A DNA stretch of 25,373 bases from JAQBDA01 sp032124675 (GTDB taxonomy: Bacteria; Chloroflexota; Anaerolineae; Anaerolineales; UBA4823): contig JAQBDA010000240.1 of assembly GCA_032124675.1 (NCBI GenBank), forward strand, positions 1-25,373. Direction: 5' to 3'. The stretch's first letter is position 1. Each line of letters opens with the position of its first letter. A model generated the notes under the pieces. That model was not told the origin of the DNA, did no database searches, and worked only from the letters and a program-made list of their open reading frames with translations. A program made the translations under genes and the position numbers. This document shows, in pieces, positions 1-6,575 of this stretch.

Positions 1-68
1 GCCTTGAACCAGCGCCAGGCAGTACGATAGGAGACACCAAGTGAACGGGCATAGGCACTCAACTTCAT
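1..68 (-). CDS. tnpA: IS607-family transposase (serine recombinase) TnpA, N-terminal fragment, continues past window edge
   Basis: Reading the minus strand from the ATG at 68-66 gives 22 codons with no stop before the window edge. The peptide begins MKLSAYARSLGVSYRTAWRW and continues FK. This is the MerR-like helix-turn-helix start typical of IS607-family TnpA, a small serine recombinase that moves the element through a circular intermediate. The catalytic serine domain lies outside the window, so the assignment rests on this short motif alone. A near-consensus promoter (75-103) ends 6 nt before the ATG, supporting this start. A related HTH-resolvase or a truncated copy cannot be excluded. 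IS607 elements often carry tnpB next to tnpA; whether one is present cannot be seen. Confidence 0.72.
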   Translation of the reverse strand, partial: MKLSAYARSLGVSYRTAWRWFK

Positions 69-74
69 GCCCGG

Positions 75-103
75 ATACTAGCACAAATGTTCTTGTTTGT
101 CAA
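75..103 (-). promoter_or_regulatory. Promoter of the IS607-like tnpA
   Basis: On the minus strand a perfect -35 TTGACA (98-103) is followed by a 17-nt spacer and a -10 TAGTAT (75-80). Only 6 nt separate the -10 from the tnpA ATG at 68, so transcription should start at or next to the start codon, giving a leaderless mRNA. There is no room for a Shine-Dalgarno sequence inside the predicted transcript. Confidence 0.7.
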
Positions 104-147
104 CAGATGAACACAAAACGAATAATCAAATTCAATACCTAGCAGAC

Positions 148-1290
148 TCATGCAGGGATCACATGATCTTCAGGTGCCACACGGCGGTATAGGTATAACG
201 CGTTCGCCAGTATCGCGATAGCGATCAGAATCAGGCTGACCGGGAAGATGATATTTGGGTTCTGGTTGTATAGAAAACCTGCGATGAAGGGAACGATGAT
301 GTTGGCTGATGAGGTGATTGTCTCGCTCAACCCGTACGCCAGCCCCATATTTGCGGGATGGACAAGGGTTTGTACCTGGGCAATTGCCAGTGAACGGGCG
401 GTACGGTAGCCTCCGACGAACAAGAACGCCAGCCCATACCATAACATCCCTGTCTGCCGCCACAGAATAGCCGCGTAAAATCCTACCAGCACCTGTCCTA
501 GCAGGTATCCCAGGCGGTGTTCGAGGTTGCCAAGCAGCAAATTGCCAAGTACGACACCCAGCGAGCTGATCGAGTAAAGCTGCCCGATCTGGACCAGGCT
601 GAGCCCGCGCTCATTCTGGAGGAAGTTAGGGGTAAGGGGTTGAGGCAGATACATGGCAAATGACGCCAGGAAGACCAGTGACATGAACCGAAGGTAGCGT
701 GCATTATTGATGATTTTGTCGCCCCGCTCCAGGCTGCTGCGAACTTCAACGGGTTGAGGGCTGATAAAGAAGATTAGTACGGACGAAAGGCCAAATATGA
801 TCGCAGCCACAGAAAATATACTGCGAAATCCGTAAGTCTCACCGATCCAGCCTCCCAATAAGGGACCCAGGATGGCACCAATATTGTATGCAGCCGAGAT
901 CATCGTCAGTGCCCGCCCTACTGTCAGACGACCACGCGCAGCAGTCACATAACTATTCAGTGGAGAAACCACAAACATTGTCATGCCATATAACAGCATG
1001 CCGACTACGAAGACGGGGAGGGTCGTAGCCAGTGCCATCAGCCCAGTCGACACAAACCCGAAAATCCAGGCAAACCTCATCAACGGGCGCCGACCGATCC
1101 GGTCTGCCAGGTAGCCAGCCGGGATATGGGCAAGGGTTTGAGCGATTCCATACCCTCCGAGGATCGCTCCGATCGCGATCGGGTCAGCACCTAACTGCTG
1201 TAAATATAAAGGCTGAAAAGAGAAAAAGGCACCCTCCCCCACCCCCCATACCGTCAGGGAGAGTGAAACCAGAACCAGATCACGGTTCAT
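148..1290 (-). CDS. Major facilitator superfamily (MFS) transporter
   Basis: This 380-residue protein is hydrophobic throughout, with about 11-12 predicted membrane helices, the normal size for an MFS permease. Between helices 2 and 3 it carries the MFS loop signature GYLADRIGRRPLMR (motif A). A long central cytoplasmic loop (around residues 180-200) separates the two six-helix halves. The substrate cannot be told; the overall style is of a sugar/drug efflux type proton antiporter. It starts 6 nt after the stop of the upstream M24 peptidase gene and is almost certainly co-transcribed with it. The ATG at 1290 has no strong ribosome binding site, so translational coupling to the peptidase is likely. 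Its 3' end faces the tnpA gene in the same orientation. Confidence 0.85.
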   Translation of the reverse strand: MNRDLVLVSLSLTVWGVGEGAFFSFQPLYLQQLGADPIAIGAILGGYGIAQTLAHIPAGYLADRIGRRPLMRFAWIFGFVSTGLMALATTLPVFVVGMLLYGMTMFVVSPLNSYVTAARGRLTVGRALTMISAAYNIGAILGPLLGGWIGETYGFRSIFSVAAIIFGLSSVLIFFISPQPVEVRSSLERGDKIINNARYLRFMSLVFLASFAMYLPQPLTPNFLQNERGLSLVQIGQLYSISSLGVVLGNLLLGNLEHRLGYLLGQVLVGFYAAILWRQTGMLWYGLAFLFVGGYRTARSLAIAQVQTLVHPANMGLAYGLSETITSSANIIVPFIAGFLYNQNPNIIFPVSLILIAIAILANALYLYRRVAPEDHVIPA

Positions 1291-1296
1291 GGCTGC

Positions 1297-2427
1297 TTAT
1301 CCCACAACCACCAGATCACGGTTCAAATCCGTCAGACATTCAGTGCCGCTTTCTGTGATGACCAGATTATCTTCAATGCGTACACCGTTGCGGTTGGGCA
1401 GGTATATTCCCGGCTCGATGGTAAAAGTCATCCCCGGACTGAGCACCTGTTCATTTGCCGAGAAAAGATAAGGTCCTTCGTGTCCCTCCAGACCGATCCC
1501 ATGACCCGTGCGGTGGATGAAATAGTGCCCATAGCCGGCATCTTCTATAACGCGACGTACGGCAAGATCGATCGACCCGGCAGCGATGCCCGGTTTTGCA
1601 GCCTCGCGCCCTGTGGTATTGGCCTGCAGGACGATCTGAGCAACCTGCCTCATTTCGGCGTCTGCCTCCGCGACCGCGAAGGTGCGGGTGATGTCGGATA
1701 TATAGCCATCATAGGTTGCTCCCCAGTCGATGACAAGGCAATCTCCCGGCTGGAGAGGGCGGTGGGAGGGTGTGGCGTGTGGGTTGGCACTGTTTGGACC
1801 GGCAGATACAATCGGTGAGAATGGGATATCTGGCTCTGACCCTCCCCGCAGAAGCTGGAGGGTCAGCTCGGCGGCGATCTCTTTCTCTGTAGCTCCAGTT
1901 TTAATCAAGGGCAATGTTTCGTTCAGAGCGAACTGGGCAATTTCTACCGCTTTTCGCATAGCTGTAAGCTCGGTTTCATCTTTAATCATCCGTAGGGAGG
2001 ATAATACATGCTCAGCGGATACATAATTGATACGGGACGCCGCACTCTCCAGCAAGCGGTACTCGAGCAATCTCAAGCGATTTGGTTCAACACCGATTTT
2101 TTTCTCTATTCCCCAGTTGGCTGCCTCAGCGGCCTGCTTATAAACTTGCTGCCAGGTCCCTGGATCATCACCAAAGGTGAAAATCTGTACGGCATAGGGT
2201 AGTCTGTCCAGCTTGGCGATCTCAAGCTCAGGTACAACCATAATGATTGGCGCGTTGGGGATGAATATTGCTGTTACAGGACGTTCCATCAGATGGAATT
2301 CAAGACCGGTAAGATACTTCATGCTGGCACCGGGATTGAGCACCAATCCAGAAAAATCACCAGTTTGAAGGGCGATTGAGAGTTGGTTTTGCCGAATATG
2401 ATATGAGGGGGATTGGATTTCTATCAC
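1297..2427 (-). CDS. M24-family metallopeptidase (Xaa-Pro aminopeptidase/dipeptidase type)
   Basis: This is a cytoplasmic creatinase/prolidase-fold peptidase that removes an N-terminal residue preceding proline or cleaves Xaa-Pro dipeptides with two metal ions. An N-terminal creatinase-like domain (first ~145 residues) precedes the pita-bread catalytic domain. All five metal ligands are visible, numbered from a possible TTG start at 2442: D239 and D250 (VIDWGATYDGYISDITRTF), H314 (HRTGHGIGLEGHEGPY), E343 (FTIEPGIYLP) and E357 (GVRIEDN). The reading frame is open to a TTG at 2442, but a strong GGAGGT at 2431-2436 precedes the GTG at 2427, which I prefer (376 residues). It is the first gene of a two-gene operon with the MFS transporter. 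PepP and PepQ cannot be separated with confidence. Confidence 0.85.
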   Translation of the reverse strand: MIEIQSPSYHIRQNQLSIALQTGDFSGLVLNPGASMKYLTGLEFHLMERPVTAIFIPNAPIIMVVPELEIAKLDRLPYAVQIFTFGDDPGTWQQVYKQAAEAANWGIEKKIGVEPNRLRLLEYRLLESAASRINYVSAEHVLSSLRMIKDETELTAMRKAVEIAQFALNETLPLIKTGATEKEIAAELTLQLLRGGSEPDIPFSPIVSAGPNSANPHATPSHRPLQPGDCLVIDWGATYDGYISDITRTFAVAEADAEMRQVAQIVLQANTTGREAAKPGIAAGSIDLAVRRVIEDAGYGHYFIHRTGHGIGLEGHEGPYLFSANEQVLSPGMTFTIEPGIYLPNRNGVRIEDNLVITESGTECLTDLNRDLVVVG

Positions 2428-2513
2428 AAGACCTCCGGTCAATCTTTGTGTTCTGATTGGTTTGTGGGAGAGTTCCCAGCCGAATAATGCCGTCAGCGCT
2501 GCAGGTTCATAGG

Positions 2514-2542
2514 ATTATAGCCTTATCAGGGGCTGGATGGAA
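2514..2542 (-). promoter_or_regulatory. Candidate promoter of the peptidase-MFS operon
   Basis: A perfect -10 TATAAT on the minus strand (2514-2519) lies about 87 nt upstream of the GTG start at 2427. The -35 at a 17-nt spacing (TTCCAT, 2537-2542) is poor, so this is a weak or activator-dependent promoter if real. Confidence 0.45.
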
Positions 2543-2680
2543 GTCCAGGATTAAACTACAATTTGAAAGCTATCTGCAGGTGCTATCTACGGAGGGAGGG
2601 GTAGGCAAGTTCTCAGTCAATTGAGGTCATAGTTCATTGCTTCCTCAGATACAGCTGCAAAGCCTGCTGGCTGCTGTTTC
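2543..2680. other. Intergenic stretch between the divergent peptidase and tRNA units
   Basis: No gene is seen here. A short open frame on the minus strand runs across the tRNA but has no coding character. The stretch holds only short, unremarkable palindromes, such as the 5-bp hairpin CTGGA/TCCAG near 2532-2548, between the two outward-facing promoters. Confidence 0.5.
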
Positions 2681-2709
2681 TTGACAGGTATGCAGGCCTC
2701 ATTTAGAAT
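2681..2709 (+). promoter_or_regulatory. Promoter of tRNA-Ala(CGC)
   Basis: TTGACA (2681-2686), a 17-nt spacer and TAGAAT (2704-2709) form a near-consensus housekeeping promoter. The expected start, about 2716, is 12 nt upstream of the mature tRNA 5' end. Confidence 0.8.
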
Positions 2710-2727
2710 GAGAGCGCTTGTGGTGAT

Positions 2728-2800
2728 GGGCCTGTAGCGCAGTTGGGAGCGCGCTTCAATCGCACTGAAGAGGTCGCGGGTTCGAATCCCGCCAGGTCCA
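2728..2800 (+). tRNA. tRNA-Ala (anticodon CGC)
   Basis: The 73-nt gene folds into a full cloverleaf. The acceptor stem is GGGCCTG/CAGGTCC, the D arm GCGC/GCGC, the anticodon stem CTTCA/TGAAG with loop ATCGCAC, and the T arm carries GGTTCGAATCC. The anticodon is CGC, reading GCG. The G3:U70 pair, the main alanine identity element, is present, which confirms alanine. The discriminator is A. The 3' CCA is not encoded (next bases CTTG). It has its own promoter and is separated by 49 nt from a second tRNA-Ala. Confidence 0.95.
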
Positions 2801-2804
2801 CTTG

Positions 2805-2833
2805 TTGACGAATTGTCTTTTTCAAAGTACAAT
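2805..2833 (+). promoter_or_regulatory. Promoter of tRNA-Ala(GGC)
   Basis: TTGACG (2805-2810), a 17-nt spacer and TACAAT (2828-2833) form a near-consensus promoter beginning 5 nt after the first tRNA. The expected start, about 2840, is 10 nt upstream of the second tRNA. Confidence 0.75.
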
Positions 2834-2849
2834 TCCGGCTACTTAAATT

Positions 2850-2922
2850 GGGCCCATAGCGCAGTTGGGAGCGCGTCTCAATGGCATTGAGAAGGTCGTG
2901 GGTTCGAATCCCACTGGGTCCA
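2850..2922 (+). tRNA. tRNA-Ala (anticodon GGC)
   Basis: The cloverleaf has acceptor stem GGGCCCA/TGGGTCC, D arm GCGC/GCGC, anticodon stem TCTCA/TGAGA with loop ATGGCAT, and T arm with GGTTCGAATCC. The anticodon GGC reads GCC and GCU codons. The G3:U70 alanine identity pair is present. The discriminator is A and CCA is not encoded. The D arm and T loop match the upstream tRNA-Ala(CGC), while acceptor and anticodon stems differ, so the pair is an old duplication rather than a recent copy. Confidence 0.95.
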
Positions 2923-3009
2923 CTTTGTAGAAGTTTCTGGAATTAGTCGCCTAAGCAATGAGCTCTCATTACAGGCCTCGACTGTTTCCAAGAATAAAAA
3001 ATAGTCAAA

Positions 3010-3300
3010 GCAGGAGTAGTAAGCCATCCGGCAGCGATTCGGGAGAGCGAGGTGTGAGCCCGATAAAGTGTCACCGGAACACGACCAGTTCGATTTAGGC
3101 CGAACTCGCCTGCTGCCCCTCAGAGGGGCAAACTTTGCCGGTACAGTTGAGCCATTCTGCTCAATCAGCCTGCAGCGGGATTCGCCCGTTATTGCGATCT
3201 AGAGTGGTCCGGGTTAGCATGTGACGGTATTGCTGACCGGGCAACCAGGGTGGTACCGCGAAGTTGATCTTCGTCCCTGTGGACGGAGGTCATTTGATTT
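3010..3300 (+). promoter_or_regulatory. T-box riboswitch leader, leucine-specific (specifier CTC)
   Basis: The canonical T-box AGGGTGGTACCGCG is at 3247-3260. Its TGGT would pair with the 3' end of an uncharged tRNA having discriminator A. Stem I is closed by GCAGG (3010-3014) and CCTGC (3109-3113). The specifier loop shows AGTA (3015-3018) opposite GAA (3102-3104), followed directly by CTC (3105-3107), a leucine codon, and a purine. Further hairpins lie at 3115-3129, 3147-3164 and 3212-3238 (stem III, GGTTAGCA/TGCTGACC). The structure should let uncharged tRNA-Leu(GAG) favour expression of a leucine gene. The next same-strand gene is leuS, but it starts about 700 nt away behind an opposing HD-GYP gene. 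No convincing promoter is visible between the second tRNA and 3010. Confidence 0.9.
3266..3300 (+). terminator. T-box terminator hairpin (possible SD sequestrator)
   Basis: An 11-bp stem (3266-3276 with 3281-3291, two G-U pairs) closes a CTGT tetraloop, directly after the T-box. The 5' arm contains CGTCCC, as is usual for T-box terminators competing with the antiterminator. The tail ATTTGATTT is only partly U-rich, so termination may be leaky. The 3' arm also buries a GGAGGT, so translation-level control of a former gene is an alternative. Confidence 0.6.
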
Positions 3301-3309
3301 AACGACAGG
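3295..3309 (+). repeat. Left copy of 15-nt imperfect direct repeat flanking the HD-GYP gene
   Basis: The motif TGATTT-N3-GACAGG (here N3 = AAC) recurs at 3917-3931 with N3 = GAA, giving 13 of 15 identities. The two copies bracket the whole HD-GYP gene and nothing else. Confidence 0.5.
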
Positions 3310-3328
3310 TTCTAGGTATGAGTTCTCA

Positions 3329-3904
3329 TCAGTTCAAGTGCATGCTGTATAAAAAGCTTTCTACCACGATGGGATCGAAATGTTTGCCTTCGAGCTGTCT
3401 CAATTCTCTGATCGCCTCGCAGTGTGTCCGGGCTTTCCGGTACACTCGGTTATGAGTCATCGCTTCATAAGCGTCAACGACAGCCAGGATCCGACCGCCA
3501 ATTGGAATTTGCTCCCCATAGAGCCCCAACGGGTAGCCGCTGCCGTCATATTTTTCCTGATGAGTATGGATTACAGGTGCGATATGCTCGATTTTCTTTA
3601 AGTTTTTTACCATATTCGCCCCAATGGTCGGGTGGAGCATCATCACTTTCCATTCACTGCAAGTCAATGGTCCGGACTTCATCAGCACGCTGTCTGGCAC
3701 TCCGATCTTTCCTATGTCGTGGAGTAAGGCGGCCCAGTACATGCCTTGCACATCCACTTCTTCCATCTCCAGGCAGAGGGCGGTCGACCTTACCCAATAA
3801 GCGACCTGAACACTGTGCTTTCCATCCTGGCAAACGCGCGAATCGATATAGCGAGATAGATTAATATACAACTGAATCCAGACCTCATCGGGATAATCAT
3901 TCAT
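3329..3904 (-). CDS. Stand-alone HD-GYP domain protein, putative cyclic-di-GMP phosphodiesterase
   Basis: HD-GYP proteins hydrolyse cyclic di-GMP. This 191-residue protein is almost entirely the domain, with no receiver, GAF or PAS sensor. Visible motifs are HSVQVA (H30), LLHDIGKIGVPD (H62-D63), HP at 91, HTHQEKYDGSGYP (113-125, GYP at 123-125) and GGRILAVVDAYEAMT (137-150). The usual HHE triplet before DGxGYP reads HQE (115-117), so one histidine that can act as a metal ligand is glutamine, and activity should be checked. The start at 3904 has a good GGGAGG just upstream. The gene runs opposite to its neighbours, lies between the leucine T-box and leuS, and is bracketed by a short direct repeat. 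Confidence 0.85.
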   Translation of the reverse strand: MNDYPDEVWIQLYINLSRYIDSRVCQDGKHSVQVAYWVRSTALCLEMEEVDVQGMYWAALLHDIGKIGVPDSVLMKSGPLTCSEWKVMMLHPTIGANMVKNLKKIEHIAPVIHTHQEKYDGSGYPLGLYGEQIPIGGRILAVVDAYEAMTHNRVYRKARTHCEAIRELRQLEGKHFDPIVVESFLYSMHLN

Positions 3905-3916
3905 ATCGCCTCCCTA

Positions 3917-3931
3917 TGATTTGAAGACAGG
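3917..3931 (+). repeat. Right copy of 15-nt imperfect direct repeat flanking the HD-GYP gene
   Basis: TGATTT-N3-GACAGG (N3 = GAA) matches the copy at 3295-3309. It lies 13 nt upstream of the HD-GYP start codon and 65 nt before the preferred leuS start. Confidence 0.5.
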
Positions 3932-3995
3932 ATGATTCAACGGACATGGGATGCAAGGTGTATGCCATCAGATAGGTGTGTTCGAAAGGCAACAA

Positions 3996-6512
3996 ATGAT
4001 GACTGGCTCGAGAACAAGAAATAAGACTGAGTGGGGGGAGTACCGCCCACAATTATTTGAGGCGAAGTGGCAGAAAATTTGGGAAGAGACCGGAATATAC
4101 AAGGCTCTTCAATCCAGCGACCGGCCGAAATATTACTGCCTGGATTTCTTCCCCTACCCATCTGGAGAAGGGCTGCACGTCGGTCATTGCCGCAACTACA
4201 TTCCCACTGACTTGCTCTCCCGCTTCATGCGCATGCGTGGTTATAACGTGATGCACCCGATGGGATGGGATGCTTTTGGGGAGCCAGCAGAACAATTTGC
4301 GGTTTCTCACGGCATTCACCCGCGCTATTCGACAGATATGAATACGGCAAACTACCGGCGGCAGATGAAGCTCATCGGCACCAGCTACGATTGGTCGCGC
4401 GAAATTGACTCATCGCAGCCTGCTTTTTACCGCTGGACACAGTGGTTCTTTCTGCTGCTGTATAAGCGAGGCCTGGCTTATCGAGATACAAGCTGGCAGT
4501 GGTGGTGCCCGACCTGCCAGACGACACTCTCCAGCCACGAAGCCGCGGGAGGCGTTTGCTGGCGAGGGCATACTGGCATACGTAAGCGTGAGATCCCCGC
4601 CTGGTATTTTAAGATCACCGACTACGCTGATGAACTGATCTTGGGTTTGGAGGAGGTCGATTGGCCTGAAAAAATCGCTGAGATGCAGCGCAATTGGATC
4701 GGCCGGTCTGAGGGCTATGAGATCGATTTTGAGGTTGTTCAGTTTCCCGGAAGCGGTGATGGTGACAATGAACGGCATATCACAGTCTTCACTACTCGGC
4801 CTGACACATTATTCGGGGCTACATTCCTGGTACTAGCCCCTGAACATCCAATGGTTGGCAGGTTGACCAGTCCGGAGCAGGGTACAGCAGTCGAGTCGTA
4901 TCTCGTCAAATCGAGCCAGAAAAGTGAGCTGGACCGGATGATCACCGACCGTGATAAGAGCGGTGTATTCACAGGAAGTTTTGTCATCACCCCGCTGAAC
5001 GGTGAAGCAATTCCGGTATGGATCGCCGATTATGTGCTCCCCGGTTACGGCAGCGGCGCAATTATGGGTGTGCCAGCACACGACGAGCGAGATTTCGAGT
5101 TTGCCGAGCGGTATGCGGTTGAAATCCGTCCGGTGATCCTGCCTTACGATCAACAAGCTGGTGAGGGCCAAGAGATATCCCAACCATTTATGGAGAATGG
5201 ATATCTTGTGAACTCGGGCGTGTATACAGGTTTATCCAGCGTTGATGCCGCCCGGCGTATTGGGGATGAACTGGTAGCAGGAGGGATCGGTCGAACGGCG
5301 ATCCAGTACCATATGCGCGATTGGTTGATCAGTCGCCAGCGATATTGGGGAACGCCAATCCCTATCGTGTACTGCGACCAGTGCGGCACCGTGCCTTTGC
5401 CTGAGAGCGACCTGCCTGTTCTGCTGCCTGAGATGGACAACTTTTTACCGGATGGGAGCGGGAGATCGCCTCTGGCACGCGTGCCAAAATTTGTCCATAC
5501 AACCTGCCCAGATTGCGGGAGTCCCGCAGAGCGTGAGACCGATACCATGGGAGGATTCGCCTGTTCGTCCTGGTATTTTTTGCGCTTCACCAGCCCGGAT
5601 TATAGGGAAGGTCCTTTTGAGCCGGTTGTAATGCGGCACTGGATGCCGGTTGATCTCTATGTTGGCGGAGCAGAGCACGCAGTACTGCACCTGCTGTTCT
5701 CACGCTTCTGGGTCAAGGTCATGGCAGATGCCGGGCTGGTTCCATTCCGCGAGCCGTTTAGCAAGCTGCTCAGCCAGGGACAGTTGATGGGTCCGGATGG
5801 GTGGCGGATGGCAAAATCGCGCGGGAATGTCGTTAACCCTGACGAGATCGTTGAGACATATGGGGCGGACGCCCTGCGCATCTACGAATTGTTCATGGCG
5901 CCTTTCGATCAGGATGTCGATTGGAATACGGATGGAATAAATGGCGCCTGGCGTTTTTTGAACCGGGTCTGGATTCTATATGCGGACACCTATTCTGTGA
6001 GCGCTGATGCCGAAGGACGGGATCATGAAATCGAACAACGTCTGCATTCGACCATCCGCCAGGTGACTGAACGGATCCAGGGATTTCGCTTCAATACCAT
6101 GGTCTCCGCCTTAATGGAATTTGTAAATTTCTTGAAAGACAGACAGGCCAACAACCGCTGGCAGACTGCTTCATATAACCAGGCACTGACCACTTTAATG
6201 CTCATGCTGGCACCGGCAGCCCCCCATATCTGCGAGGAGCTCTGGCACTTGACCGGACACAGCGGCAGCGTCCACCAGCAAGATTGGCCGATATGGGATC
6301 CAGAACTTGTACAGGAGACCACTATACAACTTCCGGTTCATGTAAATGGGCGTCTGCGAGATGTAATCGAGATACCAGTAGATGTGGATGAGCAAGTTGT
6401 AACACAAATTGCTATGATGCAGGATAAGATCCAACCACATATCACCGATCGAGAGATCACCCGGCTGATCTATGTGCCCGGGAAAGTTCTGAATATCATC
6501 ACAGGCGGCTGA
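3996..6512 (+). CDS. leuS: Leucyl-tRNA synthetase, first paralogue
   Basis: Class I synthetase charging tRNA-Leu in the cytoplasm. From the ATG at 3996 it has 838 residues, a normal bacterial length. Order: FFPYPSGEGLHVGH (HIGH motif HVGH, 61-64), a zinc-type cluster CPTC...CWRGH (171-192), the CP1 editing domain with TTRPDT (266-271) and GSGAIMGVPAHDERD (352-366; conserved editing Asp about D363), a second Cys cluster (460-463, 504-507), the KMSKS loop as RMAKS (604-608), an anticodon-binding domain and the C-terminal VHVNGRLRD and VPGKVLNI motifs. The frame is open from an ATG at 3951, but AAAGG at 3985-3989 favours 3996 or 3999. It is the first sense gene after the leucine T-box and is followed 63 nt later by a second, clearly different leuS. 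Confidence 0.93.
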   Translation: MMTGSRTRNKTEWGEYRPQLFEAKWQKIWEETGIYKALQSSDRPKYYCLDFFPYPSGEGLHVGHCRNYIPTDLLSRFMRMRGYNVMHPMGWDAFGEPAEQFAVSHGIHPRYSTDMNTANYRRQMKLIGTSYDWSREIDSSQPAFYRWTQWFFLLLYKRGLAYRDTSWQWWCPTCQTTLSSHEAAGGVCWRGHTGIRKREIPAWYFKITDYADELILGLEEVDWPEKIAEMQRNWIGRSEGYEIDFEVVQFPGSGDGDNERHITVFTTRPDTLFGATFLVLAPEHPMVGRLTSPEQGTAVESYLVKSSQKSELDRMITDRDKSGVFTGSFVITPLNGEAIPVWIADYVLPGYGSGAIMGVPAHDERDFEFAERYAVEIRPVILPYDQQAGEGQEISQPFMENGYLVNSGVYTGLSSVDAARRIGDELVAGGIGRTAIQYHMRDWLISRQRYWGTPIPIVYCDQCGTVPLPESDLPVLLPEMDNFLPDGSGRSPLARVPKFVHTTCPDCGSPAERETDTMGGFACSSWYFLRFTSPDYREGPFEPVVMRHWMPVDLYVGGAEHAVLHLLFSRFWVKVMADAGLVPFREPFSKLLSQGQLMGPDGWRMAKSRGNVVNPDEIVETYGADALRIYELFMAPFDQDVDWNTDGINGAWRFLNRVWILYADTYSVSADAEGRDHEIEQRLHSTIRQVTERIQGFRFNTMVSALMEFVNFLKDRQANNRWQTASYNQALTTLMLMLAPAAPHICEELWHLTGHSGSVHQQDWPIWDPELVQETTIQLPVHVNGRLRDVIEIPVDVDEQVVTQIAMMQDKIQPHITDREITRLIYVPGKVLNIITGG

Positions 6513-6514
6513 TA

Positions 6515-6543
6515 TCGGTATATGGTTCAGTTGAGGATATAAT
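6515..6543 (+). promoter_or_regulatory. Candidate promoter for the second leuS
   Basis: A perfect -10 TATAAT (6538-6543) lies in the 63-nt gap between the two leuS genes. The -35 at 17-nt spacing (TCGGTA, 6515-6520) matches only three consensus bases. A start near 6550 would give a ~26-nt leader holding the AGGAG at 6564-6568. Confidence 0.45.
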
Positions 6544-6575
6544 TCCTTGCAGTAATCCAGCGACCAGGAGAGAGA

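Larger units (their letters stand above)
1..147 (-). mobile_element. Probable terminal part of an IS607-like insertion sequence
   Basis: The region holds the 5' end of an IS607-type tnpA (68 to 1), its promoter (75-103) and about 45 nt of AT-rich, non-coding DNA before the MFS gene stop at 148. IS607 elements have no terminal inverted repeats and make no clear target duplication, so the exact element boundary cannot be set from sequence alone; it should lie somewhere between about 104 and 147. Confidence 0.45.

Noticed and set aside
2617..2832. 71-residue minus-strand open frame over the first tRNA-Ala
   Set aside because: It is a read-through of the tRNA complement; such 'GGIRTRD' peptides are typical false genes over tRNA sequence.
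2971..3009. Promoter for the T-box leader (TCGACT or TTACAG with AT-rich -10 candidates)
   Set aside because: No spacing gives a convincing -35/-10 pair; the leader may depend on read-through from the tRNA-Ala promoters or on a non-consensus promoter.
3424..3864. 146-residue plus-strand open frame between the T-box and leuS, which could have been the T-box target gene
   Set aside because: It is fully antisense to the HD-GYP gene, has low-complexity Ser/Arg/Pro-rich composition, no recognisable motif and no Shine-Dalgarno sequence.
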